NCBI RefSeq assembly: GCF_034043515.1
Contig: NZ_CP138214.1
Coordinates: forward strand, 2,790,001 to 2,854,000
Length of the DNA stretch: 64,000 nt
Reading direction: 5' to 3'
DNA from: Pseudomonas sp. MUP55
GTDB taxonomy: Bacteria > Pseudomonadota > Gammaproteobacteria > Pseudomonadales > Pseudomonadaceae
This document shows positions 17,069 through 25,428 of the stretch, piece after piece. Every line of letters starts with the position of its first letter. Position 1 is the stretch's first letter. The notes below the pieces were generated by a model. That model was not told the DNA's origin and searched no databases. It saw only the letters and a list, made by a program, of their open reading frames with translations. The translations under genes and the position numbers were made by a program.

Positions 17069-17761
17069 ATGTATCAGGAGGTTTTGGATCTATTCAGCAG
17101 TAAAGGTGCGATGGTGGCTGCCATCAGTGTGTTAGTAGGAATCACACTAAAATCCATATCTATACTGAACCAGATCATGGAGTTTCATGATAAACATTTC
17201 ATAGATAAGCGATATAAGATTTTAAAGGAGTTATCCTCTGGGATCCCTGTAGAAAGCAAACTTAAGGGCTACTTGGAAGATTCCTTGGAGCTTGAGGTGT
17301 TTCGCATCGTCTCAGGCGTCAGAGGAAGCTCCAAACAAATCGCGGCTCTTGTGAAACTGGACCGCTTAGGATATTGGAATAGTGAGGAAATTCGAAGAGT
17401 TTCTAAATTCCTAGTGGTGAACCCCGAAGACTCATTACCTTCAGTCAATATCACAACGGTCGACAAGCTTTCCGCGAGGCTTAGCTTGATTATGGCCATC
17501 CTTCTTCTCTTGTTAGGAGGCGCGATCTCAATCGTTCTGACTATAAAGATTCCTCCATATGGATTCTTCATAGGATTGATTCCGCTGACAGTCATGATAT
17601 GGGCAGGCGCCTACTTCGCAGCCGATTATGGTACTTACCGGACAGCTCTTAGCATCCAAAAATACCTCGTCGCTCATCAAGAGACATTTTTTGCAGTACA
17701 GCAGAGTAACGATACTCAGCTCCCAAAAAACGTTCCTAATGAACTCGAAAAACCAGTGTAG
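17069..17761 (+). CDS. Integral membrane protein of unknown function, 230 aa
   Basis: One hydrophobic segment near the N-terminus (about residues 14-30), a soluble central region of about 100 residues rich in Ser, Lys and Glu, then two strong helices near 142-185 and a shorter one after it. AAGGAG lies 8 bases before the ATG at 17069, preferred over an upstream GTG at 17030. No family recognised. It is AT-richer than the core chromosome and stands alone in the island between phage leftovers. Confidence 0.7.
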   Translation: MYQEVLDLFSSKGAMVAAISVLVGITLKSISILNQIMEFHDKHFIDKRYKILKELSSGIPVESKLKGYLEDSLELEVFRIVSGVRGSSKQIAALVKLDRLGYWNSEEIRRVSKFLVVNPEDSLPSVNITTVDKLSARLSLIMAILLLLLGGAISIVLTIKIPPYGFFIGLIPLTVMIWAGAYFAADYGTYRTALSIQKYLVAHQETFFAVQQSNDTQLPKNVPNELEKPV

Positions 17762-18009
17762 CTGCCCACAAGGCAGCACGAAACATCTGGCTCGAGTAGG
17801 GAAATAGGGAGTAGGAGTATTCTGCACTTTTTCAAACCGCTTTCCCGAGTCGTTTAAGTTCCTTCATATTGTTGGACTGGATGCGCAGCCTCTGGGTGGG
17901 GATGATCTTCTTCGCGTATCTAGCAAAACAAGCGCCTGGTAGCCGAGCGGATCTTGATGCCCGGCTATCAGTATTGCTTGCAGAAGATCCAGCCAATGGG
18001 CGCACGTTC

Positions 18010-18165
18010 GTTCCTCCGCCGGCGCCACCAGCGTGGCTCACACAGTGCGTCGAGCCAACTTAATCGGGAGCATGCTCAACGAATTATCGCCGTCACCTGC
18101 GAAGGGGTTACTGAATAATTGTGCTGCGGGCATGTCAAGCATACGCCAAGGCTCTTAGGTCATGA
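18010..18165 (+). pseudogene. Second spanin (Rz/Rz1) remnant
   Basis: Two overlapping frames match the spanin pair at 8974-9516. The Rz1 frame gives PPPAPPAWL, then EPNL and MLNELS if one lost C is restored; the Rz frame gives EHAQRII, and then RACQAYAK after a shift. The nucleotides CATGCTCAACGAATTATCG are identical in both places. The N-terminal parts are missing, so this is a leftover end of another phage lysis cassette. Confidence 0.7.
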
Positions 18166-18184
18166 AGCAAACTAAAAGTAACAA

Positions 18185-18478
18185 TCAGAATTCAGGCAGG
18201 TTCGCGAGGTTATCCCGTTTGGTACTGTTACTGTCGGTGGATAGATAAACACTTTCTACTACATGCACGTCAGCTCCCATTTTGAACTTTCCAGTTTCTT
18301 TAATGAGGATCCACGTAGCAAAGGTAGCCTTATTTTTTCGAATTAAGTCGGCCACGAAAGCTCTGGGAACTGTGCGTTTGGGCCCGAATCCTTCCGGAAC
18401 GTCTTCCCTGACCTCAACATAGTTTATGTGTTTACGTTCGGTGTCGTATCTAACCGCGGTGATGCAAAAGTCGGCCAT
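18185..18478 (-). CDS. DUF3892 family protein
   Basis: 97 residues beginning MADFCITAVRYD, with YVEVRED, RAFVADLIRKN and ADVHVVE, the pattern of DUF3892, a small beta-rich family often found in phage and mobile regions. The ATG at 18478 was chosen because the domain starts there. No function is known. It is the last gene before the right att copy. Confidence 0.75.
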   Translation of the reverse strand: MADFCITAVRYDTERKHINYVEVREDVPEGFGPKRTVPRAFVADLIRKNKATFATWILIKETGKFKMGADVHVVESVYLSTDSNSTKRDNLANLPEF

Positions 18479-18724
18479 GTTCAATCCTTGTCTACATGTT
18501 GGCACCTCGACGCTGAGGTGCAGCCAAAATAGTGCCCAGCGCGACTTTCTTCAATAGGCACCTGCTAAGGATACAGAGCACGTGATTTCTGCGGGATGAA
18601 TAGGGCCGAAATCAATTCCGCATCCTTGCGCTGCGTGCCCAGTTTTAGCGGGCTCCCCACCACTGAAAATTCAGCAGGTGCGGAATAGGTTGTTATCTAA
18701 CTACATGATTGGTATGAGGAAATT

Positions 18725-18798
18725 AGCGGATTGCAAATCCGCCTACGCCGGTTCGATTCCGACCTCGGCCTCCACTCTTAAAGCCCCGTAGATCAATG
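18725..18798 (+). repeat. att copy 2: duplicated tRNA-Cys 3' end
   Basis: Perfect 74-base copy of 4478-4551. The 5' half of the tRNA is absent, so it encodes no tRNA. It closes the first island and forms the left side of a second foreign block. The terminator copy continues to 18814 with one A-to-G change. Confidence 0.93.
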
Positions 18799-18814
18799 GT
18801 CTACGGGGTTTTTT
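18784..18814 (+). terminator. Duplicated tRNA-Cys terminator
   Basis: CCCCGTAGATC / GGTCTACGGGG with one G-T wobble pair, then T6; carried along in the att duplication. Confidence 0.85.
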
Positions 18815-18834
18815 AATGCCTGCGATTTGGGAAT

Positions 18835-18866
18835 CGTTCTGCAACTTTGTGGATGTGTTCCGCAAC
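18835..18866 (+). repeat. Paired direct repeats, possible integrase arm sites (copy 2)
   Basis: CGTTCTGCAAC at 18835-18845 and TGTTCCGCAAC at 18856-18866, again 21 bp apart and in the same position relative to the att repeat as the first pair. Confidence 0.5.
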
Positions 18867-18993
18867 CCTCGGCAGTTCGTTGAAATCGTATAGCATTTAT
18901 TTTAGGTTCCTCGTTGGGTTACGCAGGTAGAAACGGGTGGGTATGATGCTCCCTTCGTTGGGGGTTAGATAAAACCTAGATGGATTACCTTAT

Positions 18994-19668
18994 ATGGAAA
19001 TTGTGAAATTTGTTGCGCATAGTAAAAAGGTCATATCAATTGCGCAGAAGTACGGCTGGTATCCAGGCGCAAGGTATACGAATTTGAGGGATGTCAAAAC
19101 CTTTAAGTTCGGATGTGAAGGGTTTTTAGATATCAACTGGAAAAGCTACGATTTTGAAATGCATCTGGCCGCAGCCGCTAAAGTGACACCAAGAATCACT
19201 ATAGCTCGAGATATAGAGTGTATTTATACTTTAGATGAAATAATTAGGGAGGCGGAGGAGCTGCATCGACATAGTACTCACGTGGCCATTGTGCCGAAAG
19301 ACGTACGTCTTAACGGTCGGTTGCAGGAGCTGATACCGAAAGAGTTCATGCTGGCATACAGTGTTCCGACTAGATATGGGGGGACTAAGGTCTCAATCGA
19401 AAGCTTTGATAGACCTGTGCATCTTCTAGGAGTGCGTCCAGATGTACAACGTTCTTTAGGGGATGTTATGAAGGTGTTTTCGATTGACTGTAATAGGTTT
19501 ACTCTTGATGCAAGATATGGTGATTATTTTGACGGTAGGCGTTTCATACCGCATCCGATAGGAGGGTACGAGCAATGTCTGACGGCCTCTATTGAAAACA
19601 TTAACCAATTGTGGATGAATTACTCTGTACACCCAGACGTAACGGCGCTGATTGGAGAGCCAGTATGA
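18994..19668 (+). CDS. TGT-fold-like protein (possibly DUF6610), first gene of a pair
   Basis: 224 residues. After WYPGARYTNLRDV come alternating strand motifs: RITIARDIE, VAIVPKDV, FMLAYSVPTRYGGT, PVHLLGVRPDVQ and FSIDCNRFTLDARYGDYF. The last two resemble the glycine-rich and Asp/Arg loops of tRNA-guanine transglycosylase barrels, as in the DNA-modifying DpdA relatives. No zinc site is seen and the protein is short for a full TGT. Its stop overlaps the next start (ATGA). Assignment is by pattern memory; substrate and activity unknown. Confidence 0.5.
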   Translation: MEIVKFVAHSKKVISIAQKYGWYPGARYTNLRDVKTFKFGCEGFLDINWKSYDFEMHLAAAAKVTPRITIARDIECIYTLDEIIREAEELHRHSTHVAIVPKDVRLNGRLQELIPKEFMLAYSVPTRYGGTKVSIESFDRPVHLLGVRPDVQRSLGDVMKVFSIDCNRFTLDARYGDYFDGRRFIPHPIGGYEQCLTASIENINQLWMNYSVHPDVTALIGEPV

Positions 19669-20273
19669 GCAGAGAAGACTTGCTTTTGAAGATGTATGAT
19701 CAAATGTTTAATGATATTAATCGCCATATTTTAGTTGTTTGGCAAAGTGTTGGTGTATTGATCGGAGCATTCGCAGTATTTGCTTTGGTCGAAAAAAATG
19801 TTGTATCAATAGATTTTGCAGTTTGTATTGTCTTGTTGTTAGCGCTTTGGTTAATGGCTCATTTGTTTGATGCCGCTTATTGGTATAATCGCAATTTAGT
19901 GATTATAGCTAATATAGAGCGGCAGTTTCTAGTGGAGAAAGATCCGAAGGAAATTCATTATTATTTTGGGTCGCATCGACCTACTAATAAAATGATATAC
20001 CACCTTAGAATTCAGATGATGTTGGGGCTCGTTTTAGCTTTGTTGGTACTTGGGTACCATTTTTTTGATCGTGTGGTACCTGGATTCTCTCTTCCCTTAT
20101 GTAATTTCTCAGTTGCTAGAAGTCTTCCATATATTTTGGCTGTAGTCTCGTCGGGTTATTTGATTTGGTTGAAGTGGTTGAATGTTAAAAAGTATAAGGA
20201 GTTTTTAAGGGAGTCACCTGCGAAGCCTATCAATAGTGCTGGAACAAACTATGGGGTTGGGCACGGCCACTAA
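19665..20273 (+). CDS. Four-helix membrane protein coupled to the TGT-like gene
   Basis: 202 residues. Hydrophobic segments near residues 22-42, 47-68, 122-142 and 158-178, with a soluble middle (IANIERQFLVEKDP, IHYYFGSHRP) on the cytoplasmic side. The ATG overlaps the upstream stop as ATGA, so synthesis is tied to the TGT-like protein. Membrane proteins paired with a nucleic-acid-directed enzyme are a common layout of abortive-infection systems, but no known system was recognised. Strongly AT-rich. The frame open from 19611 was trimmed to this start. Confidence 0.75.
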   Translation: MSREDLLLKMYDQMFNDINRHILVVWQSVGVLIGAFAVFALVEKNVVSIDFAVCIVLLLALWLMAHLFDAAYWYNRNLVIIANIERQFLVEKDPKEIHYYFGSHRPTNKMIYHLRIQMMLGLVLALLVLGYHFFDRVVPGFSLPLCNFSVARSLPYILAVVSSGYLIWLKWLNVKKYKEFLRESPAKPINSAGTNYGVGHGH

Positions 20274-20287
20274 TCTAGTTTGGTTGG

Positions 20288-20552
20288 TTATTTTGTTGGG
20301 TTTACTATTTCCCCAACTCGCCGATAAACTTTTTAGTAATATCTTCCGCGGAGTGACCAAGCAGGCGGCTGGCGTGAGTCAATTCGATCTCACTGGCCGC
20401 TTTGGGGCGTATGTCCTTGAACTGGAATTGACGGATCAGCACTGCCAGGGCAGAGTCACCGTCGGCGCTGGCTTTGATCGCGGCCTTCTCGCGGGCTTCG
20501 TCCCACCTATTGCGAAGCATGTGCTGACTCATTCGACGGCCGGATGTGTTGT
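20288..20552 (-). pseudogene. Second integrase C-terminal remnant
   Basis: Reads TSGRRMSQHMLRNRWDEAR, QFKDIRPKAASE and ASRLLGHS, nearly the same as the remnant at 7469-7957. A five-A run carries one extra base; removing it restores KVYRRVGEIVNPTK and a stop at 20288. Only about 88 codons remain. It lies after the cargo genes with its C-terminus toward the att copy, the same arrangement as remnant 1. Confidence 0.88.
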
Positions 20553-20743
20553 AGCTGCCTTAGCCTGCAAGGCAACATTAGTAGGCGCTCCCTTTTACGG
20601 ATTAGTCCGACCTTCAAATGTCGGATGATAGCCACAAGCCATCGCTGGATCGCACTAATAGTAATGACTTCGGAACCCGTAATGAAAAAAGTTAGGGTCA
20701 GAAGCTGACTGCCAGATAGAGCCCCATTGATCGTTTCTTATAT
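20553..20743. other. Junction region right of integrase remnant 2
   Basis: About 190 bp with no coding signal. Integrase similarity stops abruptly at about 20552. No third att copy is seen. Confidence 0.4.
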
Positions 20744-21811
20744 TCACGGCTCTTGCTTATCCCCATGCATGCTTATGCCCTGAATCAACTCTGGAATTAA
20801 TCGCTCACTGAATCCTGAAACCACACCCAGTAATAACATCGCCGCTGACGAATGGCTAAAAAGTGTAAAGGCAACTCCAGAAACCACCGCACTGACAAGA
20901 ATCAATCCAAATACGCCCCCCAAAAAAACCCTAACAACACATTGCATAAAAATTAGCGCATCAGTCTCGTGCTCACTGATAATAATATTTTTTGATCGTT
21001 CCAATACCGAAATAAATGCGCCAAGAACGCCGCCCGAAACCGCGACAATTGCCTGTTGAAGAAACCCAGAAAAGAAGTGAGAACGATGTATTAAGAAAGT
21101 CAACCCAACAATTATAAAAGTTATCAAAAAAGCTATCGATAAATATCTTACTTTTAAACCGTTCTCAACTGTCTTATTCACGTAGAGCCTTAGCTCTTCA
21201 AATACCCCTGAAATCAACGGATCGTTAGCACTCTCCAGTCTTCCCGCAAAAGCTGCAGCAAGACGTCTAAAGAATAACGAATGGTTTTTCAAGGGGAGCA
21301 TCGCGATAGCGAACGACTCCAAAATCTTAAACTCTTTAACAGCCTCTCCTACTTCAGGTGTCATGAATGCCTTTTTCACGTGATGGACTATCCGATTGTC
21401 TTCGGTCATCCAAACTTTGAATTTTTCGTTCTGGGCTATGACTACCTTGACACCCACTAGCAAATCTATTTTTTGTTCCAAAGCGATAATGGCGCTGGCA
21501 ATTGCATCTTTGTTTTCACGCTCTCCGAATATAGTTCTAACGGCGTTAAGTATTAGTCTGCTAATTACGCCGGACACAACCCCGCGAAATTTATAGCTTA
21601 TTTTAACTTGGCTCTCATTTAAGACTCTTAATGCCTCATCTATCCTTTCGTCTTTTAACTCATAATACCAAGAGCAGTGATCGTCGCCGACCATGGTGTA
21701 AATAATATAATCCGATCCGCGCACATGTACGGACTCTACTTCTTTTCCGAACCATATGTCGCCCTGCTTTAAGGAGAGTTTGCTTTTCCCTAGTTTTGTA
21801 TCGTTTTCCAT
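20744..21811 (-). CDS. Membrane protein of unknown function, 355 aa
   Basis: Residues 1-220 are soluble: a strand-rich start (SLKQGDIWFGKEVESVHV, DYIIYTMV) and a helical middle. Residues about 225-345 contain four hydrophobic helices, ending GVVSGFSERLIPELIQGI; a FSER-type motif at the last helix recurs in membrane-anchored proteins I cannot name. No enzyme motif. Strongly AT-rich with a start at 21811, and monocistronic. It belongs compositionally with the foreign block. Confidence 0.7.
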   Translation of the reverse strand: MENDTKLGKSKLSLKQGDIWFGKEVESVHVRGSDYIIYTMVGDDHCSWYYELKDERIDEALRVLNESQVKISYKFRGVVSGVISRLILNAVRTIFGERENKDAIASAIIALEQKIDLLVGVKVVIAQNEKFKVWMTEDNRIVHHVKKAFMTPEVGEAVKEFKILESFAIAMLPLKNHSLFFRRLAAAFAGRLESANDPLISGVFEELRLYVNKTVENGLKVRYLSIAFLITFIIVGLTFLIHRSHFFSGFLQQAIVAVSGGVLGAFISVLERSKNIIISEHETDALIFMQCVVRVFLGGVFGLILVSAVVSGVAFTLFSHSSAAMLLLGVVSGFSERLIPELIQGISMHGDKQEP

Positions 21812-22412
21812 TATTTAGTCGCTCCGTCGTAATTTATAGATAGAAAAAATCACTTCTTTCTCTTTAATCTTTTAATGTCTGTACACACAATCGGTATGGA
21901 CGTTAATCGTTAATCCTACATTGATGGTAAATTGCCTGCCAGCTTTTTGACCGGGATAGCTTGTACTCAGTATCCGGAGTGCCACGATAGCCCCACTGTC
22001 GAATCAAAACATTCGCTTCTCAGGCCTATACGTGAAACTTAGAAATGCAGAGGTCGATAAATCTCTGTTTTTATTGGGCTTTAGAGTGATCGCTTTTGGT
22101 CAAAACTCTGCAAGCCGCTTTTGAGCGTATCTGATACTAAAAACCGGACTGAAAATCTCGCTTCCACGTGAAGTTTACATCTGCTGGCGTGCCGATAATT
22201 CTCGGTTTAACGTAGATACGCATGCCTTGATTCTGGCAAAGTGCTTTTACAGTCTAGATCGAAAACCACCCTTCACAAACGTCCCTAATGGCCGAGAGCC
22301 CGCCGATCAGACGTGTGCAATCGATCCAAAATTAACACCAAGGGTTGAAGGTGGGGTAGTTCCTGACGCGTTTGCCGCCGTATAGCGGCAATTATTTTCC
22401 GGTCAAAAAGGA
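21812..22412. other. Gene-free AT-rich stretch, probable island-chromosome boundary
   Basis: About 600 bp with no credible reading frame on either strand and no tRNA or att copy. Composition shifts toward the core chromosome after about 22300, so the right edge of foreign DNA may lie here. Confidence 0.4.
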
Positions 22413-22418
22413 ATGGCT

Positions 22419-22523
22419 ATGACCCCTTTAAACTGCCTACCCATCGCTGCAATTGGCGTTCTCTATATCGTCAATGCCACTTCGCATTGCACCAAAAGGG
22501 TAGCGCCATGCGCACAGGAATGA
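22419..22523 (+). CDS. Possible 34-residue leader peptide or small membrane peptide
   Basis: ATG at 22419 with AAGGA 6-7 bases upstream encodes MTPLNCLPIAAIGVLYIVNA and ends at a TGA inside the start of the hydrolase gene. A hydrophobic middle suggests a membrane peptide. It may simply be a translated leader coupling to the hydrolase. Weak call. Confidence 0.3.
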   Translation: MTPLNCLPIAAIGVLYIVNATSHCTKRVAPCAQE

Positions 22524-23404
22524 TGCTTGCCGGGATTGGCGCCACCCTGGCGCTGTTGTCTGCATCACCAGCCCAGTCTGCGCCTCTGCCAGTCAGTGCC
22601 GGTCAGAATGGTATCTCGGTGCTGGTACAAGGCACGGGCACAGATATTATCCTGATCCCAGGATTTGCCTCGTCCTACGAAGTCTGGGCCGATTTGGCCT
22701 CCAGATTACGGCAGAACCACCGTCTGCATCTTGTACAGGTCGCGGGTTTTGCCGGATCGCCTGCTGTAAGCAATCCAGGCGGTCAAGTAGTCGCACCGAC
22801 GGTCGAGGCCATCGCCGAATACATCCGCAGCCAGCGCATCGAGGCCCCGGTGATCATCGGTCATTCGTTGGGGGGTGAAGTGGCACTGATGCTGGGTGCT
22901 CGTCATCCTGATCAAGTAGGGCGCCTGATGATTGTCGATGCGATGCCCTTTTATACCTTGCTGTTTGACTCTTCAGCGACCAGTGAAACGGCGACGCCGC
23001 ATGCTTCTGCGATGCATGATGCGATGTTGGCGGCAACGCCTGAGCAGGCAGAAGCCATGCAACAGGCCTCTATCGCCCGTCTCGCCAAAACTGAAGCGGT
23101 AAGGCCAGGTTTGGTTGCTGCGGGGATGAACTCTGACCGAAAGACGATGGCCGATGCCATGTACGAGCTGATGGTCACGGACCTGCGGCCTGAGCTTGGG
23201 CGCATAAAGGTGCCTGTGCAGGTCGTCTACGCCTACGACCCGCTTTATGGCGTAGAGGCGTCCCACATAGATGCAATGTTCCGTGATGCCTATGCCTCGA
23301 CACCGGACGTCAGCTTCAGGCGAATTGACGATAGTTTTCACTTCATCATGCTGGATCAGCCGGAACTGTTCGCTGATGCCGTCATCACGTTCATCAACCA
23401 CTGA
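22508..23404 (+). CDS. Exported alpha/beta hydrolase
   Basis: 298 residues. A signal peptide (MRTGMMLAGIGATLALLSAS, ending AQSA) precedes an alpha/beta hydrolase fold: oxyanion region LIPGFASS, nucleophile elbow GHSLGG (Ser about residue 121), an acid near VVYAYDPLYG and the catalytic His in DDSFHFIM. The substrate is unknown; a periplasmic esterase or lactonase is likely. The ATG at 22508 gives the cleaner signal peptide than one seven codons earlier. Confidence 0.85.
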   Translation: MRTGMMLAGIGATLALLSASPAQSAPLPVSAGQNGISVLVQGTGTDIILIPGFASSYEVWADLASRLRQNHRLHLVQVAGFAGSPAVSNPGGQVVAPTVEAIAEYIRSQRIEAPVIIGHSLGGEVALMLGARHPDQVGRLMIVDAMPFYTLLFDSSATSETATPHASAMHDAMLAATPEQAEAMQQASIARLAKTEAVRPGLVAAGMNSDRKTMADAMYELMVTDLRPELGRIKVPVQVVYAYDPLYGVEASHIDAMFRDAYASTPDVSFRRIDDSFHFIMLDQPELFADAVITFINH

Positions 23405-23623
23405 AGGGCGGCAGGCTTGCCAGGCTGATGATTTGTTGCCGTGCATGCAGGTCACTGGCTGTCGCACTCCAGTAACTGCTTGCTTTGGGGGGGCGCGAAG
23501 GGAATCGGCTGTTCATGGCCAGTAGTCATTCGATCTACTCGCTGTATGCGAACACGTGGGGCTACGTTTAGGTTGTAAATACGACAGTCTTCTGCCGATG
23601 GTTCCTTAATAGGGTGATCTGCT

Positions 23624-24166
23624 GTGAGTGAGGGGCTTGAAGACATATTGGCCGAACAGTTGGCGGTGGTTTTTTGCGGAATCAACCCCGGCATGACCGC
23701 TGCCGCCCAAGGGCATCACTTTGCGGGCCGAGGCAATCGCTTCTGGCGCACGCTGCATCTGGCCGGGTTCACGCCCGGGCAGGTGCCTGCGCAATGTGAT
23801 CGGACGATTCTTGAATACCGGTGCGGGTTGACCGCCGTGGTCGAGCGGCCGACGGCCCGCGCCGATCAGTTGTCCAGGCAGGAGTTCAGCGCAGCGGCAG
23901 CGGCTTTCGAACAGAAGATCGCTCGTTATGCACCGCGTTATGTAGCGTTCCTCGGCAAGGCGGCTTACTCGGCGTTATCCGGGCAGCGCAACGTGGAGTG
24001 GGGGCCTCAGGCCAGAACGTTCGGCAATGCCGCGGTGTGGATCTTGCCCAATCCCAGTGGGCGAAACCTGGCGTTCAGCCTGGAACAATTGGTGGTTGCC
24101 TACCAACAGCTCAAACAGGTCGCGATCGGTCCTGCCCCAGCCTTGAACCCACCACCATTCGTCTAG
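23624..24166 (+). CDS. mug: Mug, G:T/U mismatch-specific DNA glycosylase
   Basis: 180 residues. GINPG at 19-23 carries the Asn that activates water, and NPSGRN near 150-156 is the intercalation loop; both define the Mug/TDG branch of uracil-DNA glycosylases, which remove U or ethenocytosine opposite G. Also FAGRGNRFWR. Length is normal. The GTG start at 23624 is used because the first recognisable strand follows closely. Independent of its neighbours. Confidence 0.93.
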   Translation: MSEGLEDILAEQLAVVFCGINPGMTAAAQGHHFAGRGNRFWRTLHLAGFTPGQVPAQCDRTILEYRCGLTAVVERPTARADQLSRQEFSAAAAAFEQKIARYAPRYVAFLGKAAYSALSGQRNVEWGPQARTFGNAAVWILPNPSGRNLAFSLEQLVVAYQQLKQVAIGPAPALNPPPFV

Positions 24167-24242
24167 CCCCCGGCACTCTGCCCGCCGCGCTGCCTCTGAA
24201 TATCAAGCGCGGATATCCCGGGCGTTAGAACGGAGAGCCAGC

Positions 24243-24443
24243 ATGCACATCAACGAAGATGCACCAGGCAACATTTCCCAGCAGCAGCAATCCGCCCGCA
24301 TCGCAGGCAGCGAAACAGGGCACGATCCGAAGCATGATGAGGATGCAGTACCGCTGCCGCCGGACGACGAGGCGCCTCTGGAGGAGGATATGTCGGACGT
24401 GGATGCGGCCGATTCGGTGGCGAGTGAGCATCCGGATAACTAG
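24243..24443 (+). CDS. Small acidic protein, 66 aa
   Basis: Very acidic and hydrophilic (PPDDEAPLEEDMSDVDAAD) with no helix-forming hydrophobic segment, so probably disordered and cytoplasmic. GGAG lies 8 bases before the ATG and a good terminator follows the stop. Unknown function. Confidence 0.65.
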   Translation: MHINEDAPGNISQQQQSARIAGSETGHDPKHDEDAVPLPPDDEAPLEEDMSDVDAADSVASEHPDN

Positions 24444-24463
24444 TGATTGATTCAAGCTTGCGA

Positions 24464-24488
24464 ACCCGGCTGATGCCGGGTTTTTTTT
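24464..24488 (+). terminator. Rho-independent terminator
   Basis: ACCCGGC / GCCGGGT stem with a TGAT loop and T8. Confidence 0.92.
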
Positions 24489-24557
24489 GGATTCAGGATT
24501 CACGGTGGGTGCTGGGCGTGATCGGGCAGAACTGAAGAGGGGACTGCTGCGCAGTCC

Positions 24558-24583
24558 AGCGGGAGCAAGCTCCCTCGCCACAG
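24558..24583 (+). repeat. Single REP element (type A)
   Basis: AGCGGGAGCAAGCTCCCTCGCCACA, one of the short palindromic REP units seen again at 31218-31318 and 52660-52755. Confidence 0.8.
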
Positions 24584-24749
24584 GGGATGAGGGGTTTTTC
24601 GACGAATGACGTGTCTAGATCAAGGGTTTCAGGGCGGTCAGGGTTGTCATCGGGGTTTTAGCGGTCTACCCTGAAAATGTATGAATTGTTACAGACAATT
24701 TCGGTGAGACTGTTTTCCAGTCACACGACTTCAGGATGAGGAACGAAAA

Positions 24750-24917
24750 ATGTTTTCGCACGAAAGCACTGCACTAGAGCTGTTAACCCTGGTTTTCGCT
24801 GTGACAGGCCTACTCTTGGTAGCCTGGTTTTTTCATCACCAATACGAACTTAGAGCGCGAAAGCGTGTAAAAAAACAACATGCTCTTGATAAGCAGCACT
24901 CAGCGCAAAGCCACTGA
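24750..24917 (+). CDS. Small single-helix membrane protein, 55 aa
   Basis: ATG at 24750 has GAGGA 8 bases upstream. Residues about 9-29 (ELLTLVFAVTGLLLVAWFF) form a transmembrane helix, followed by a basic tail (RARKRVKKQH). Its end overlaps the stop region of the converging gene by 18 bp. Unknown function. Confidence 0.55.
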   Translation: MFSHESTALELLTLVFAVTGLLLVAWFFHHQYELRARKRVKKQHALDKQHSAQSH

Positions 24918-25193
24918 CTGCCCATCACCTGCGCCAGCCTTGCGGCTGGCCTCAGCCCGCCGGTTCGGCCCGGCTGATTCGCTGTTCCTTGACTTCGCGT
25001 GTTTCTGCTGGACGCCTAATAATGCGCAGACCTTCAGCAGCTGCGCTGCCTGATCATGCGCGTTCAAGCCTGCGGCCATGGCCGTCAGTTCGACCACCGA
25101 CCAGCCGATGACAGCGCCGGCATCTTCAAGGTCGTAGAACAGTTCCTGTTGCGCGGTCCTGGGGCCGTCCAGATTGTCGATCAACGTGTCCAC
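24900..25193 (-). CDS. Hypothetical protein, 97 aa
   Basis: A mainly helical N-terminal half (TAQQELFYDLEDAGAVIGWS, LNAHDQAAQLLKVCALLG) and a polar Arg/Ala-rich tail. The start could be the GTG at 25193 or the TTG six bases later, which is better spaced from AAGAGG. No family recognised. A hairpin able to terminate minus-strand transcripts lies just upstream. Confidence 0.45.
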   Translation of the reverse strand: MDTLIDNLDGPRTAQQELFYDLEDAGAVIGWSVVELTAMAAGLNAHDQAAQLLKVCALLGVQQKHAKSRNSESAGPNRRAEASRKAGAGDGQSVALR

Positions 25194-25226
25194 CCTCTTG
25201 ATTTGAGTAATGCATGGGCAAAGAAA

Positions 25227-25249
25227 AGCCCGCGATGGGGGAGCGGGCT
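25227..25249 (-). terminator. Terminator-like hairpin on the minus strand
   Basis: AGCCCGC / GCGGGCT stem; on the minus strand it is followed by TTTTCTTT. It would stop leftward transcripts before the 97-aa gene, so it may be an attenuator. Confidence 0.5.
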
Positions 25250-25428
25250 AAAGGGGTGTTCATGTAGGAGCTGGGATAACCATAGAGGCCTGTCTGTGAA
25301 AGCTTTGTGAAATGCAAATGGCGGAGAAATAAAAGTGTATTCCCCGATCCACCGCCAGCTGTACGGGGCGATTAGCCGTGCAAGCCTCTACTGTCACAGG
25401 CACATCAACTCCGCCTGGATGCCGCGTC

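Noticed and set aside
17869..18009. Start of a 64-codon plus-strand frame
   Set aside because: Only its end matches Rz1; the first part has no support and no lipobox.
18700..18775. Possible second tRNA-Cys gene
   Set aside because: Only the anticodon arm to CCA is present; the 5' acceptor strand and D arm are missing, so it is an att duplication.
20553..22480. Third att copy closing the second foreign block
   Set aside because: I searched by eye for the tRNA-Cys 3' end and terminator and found none.
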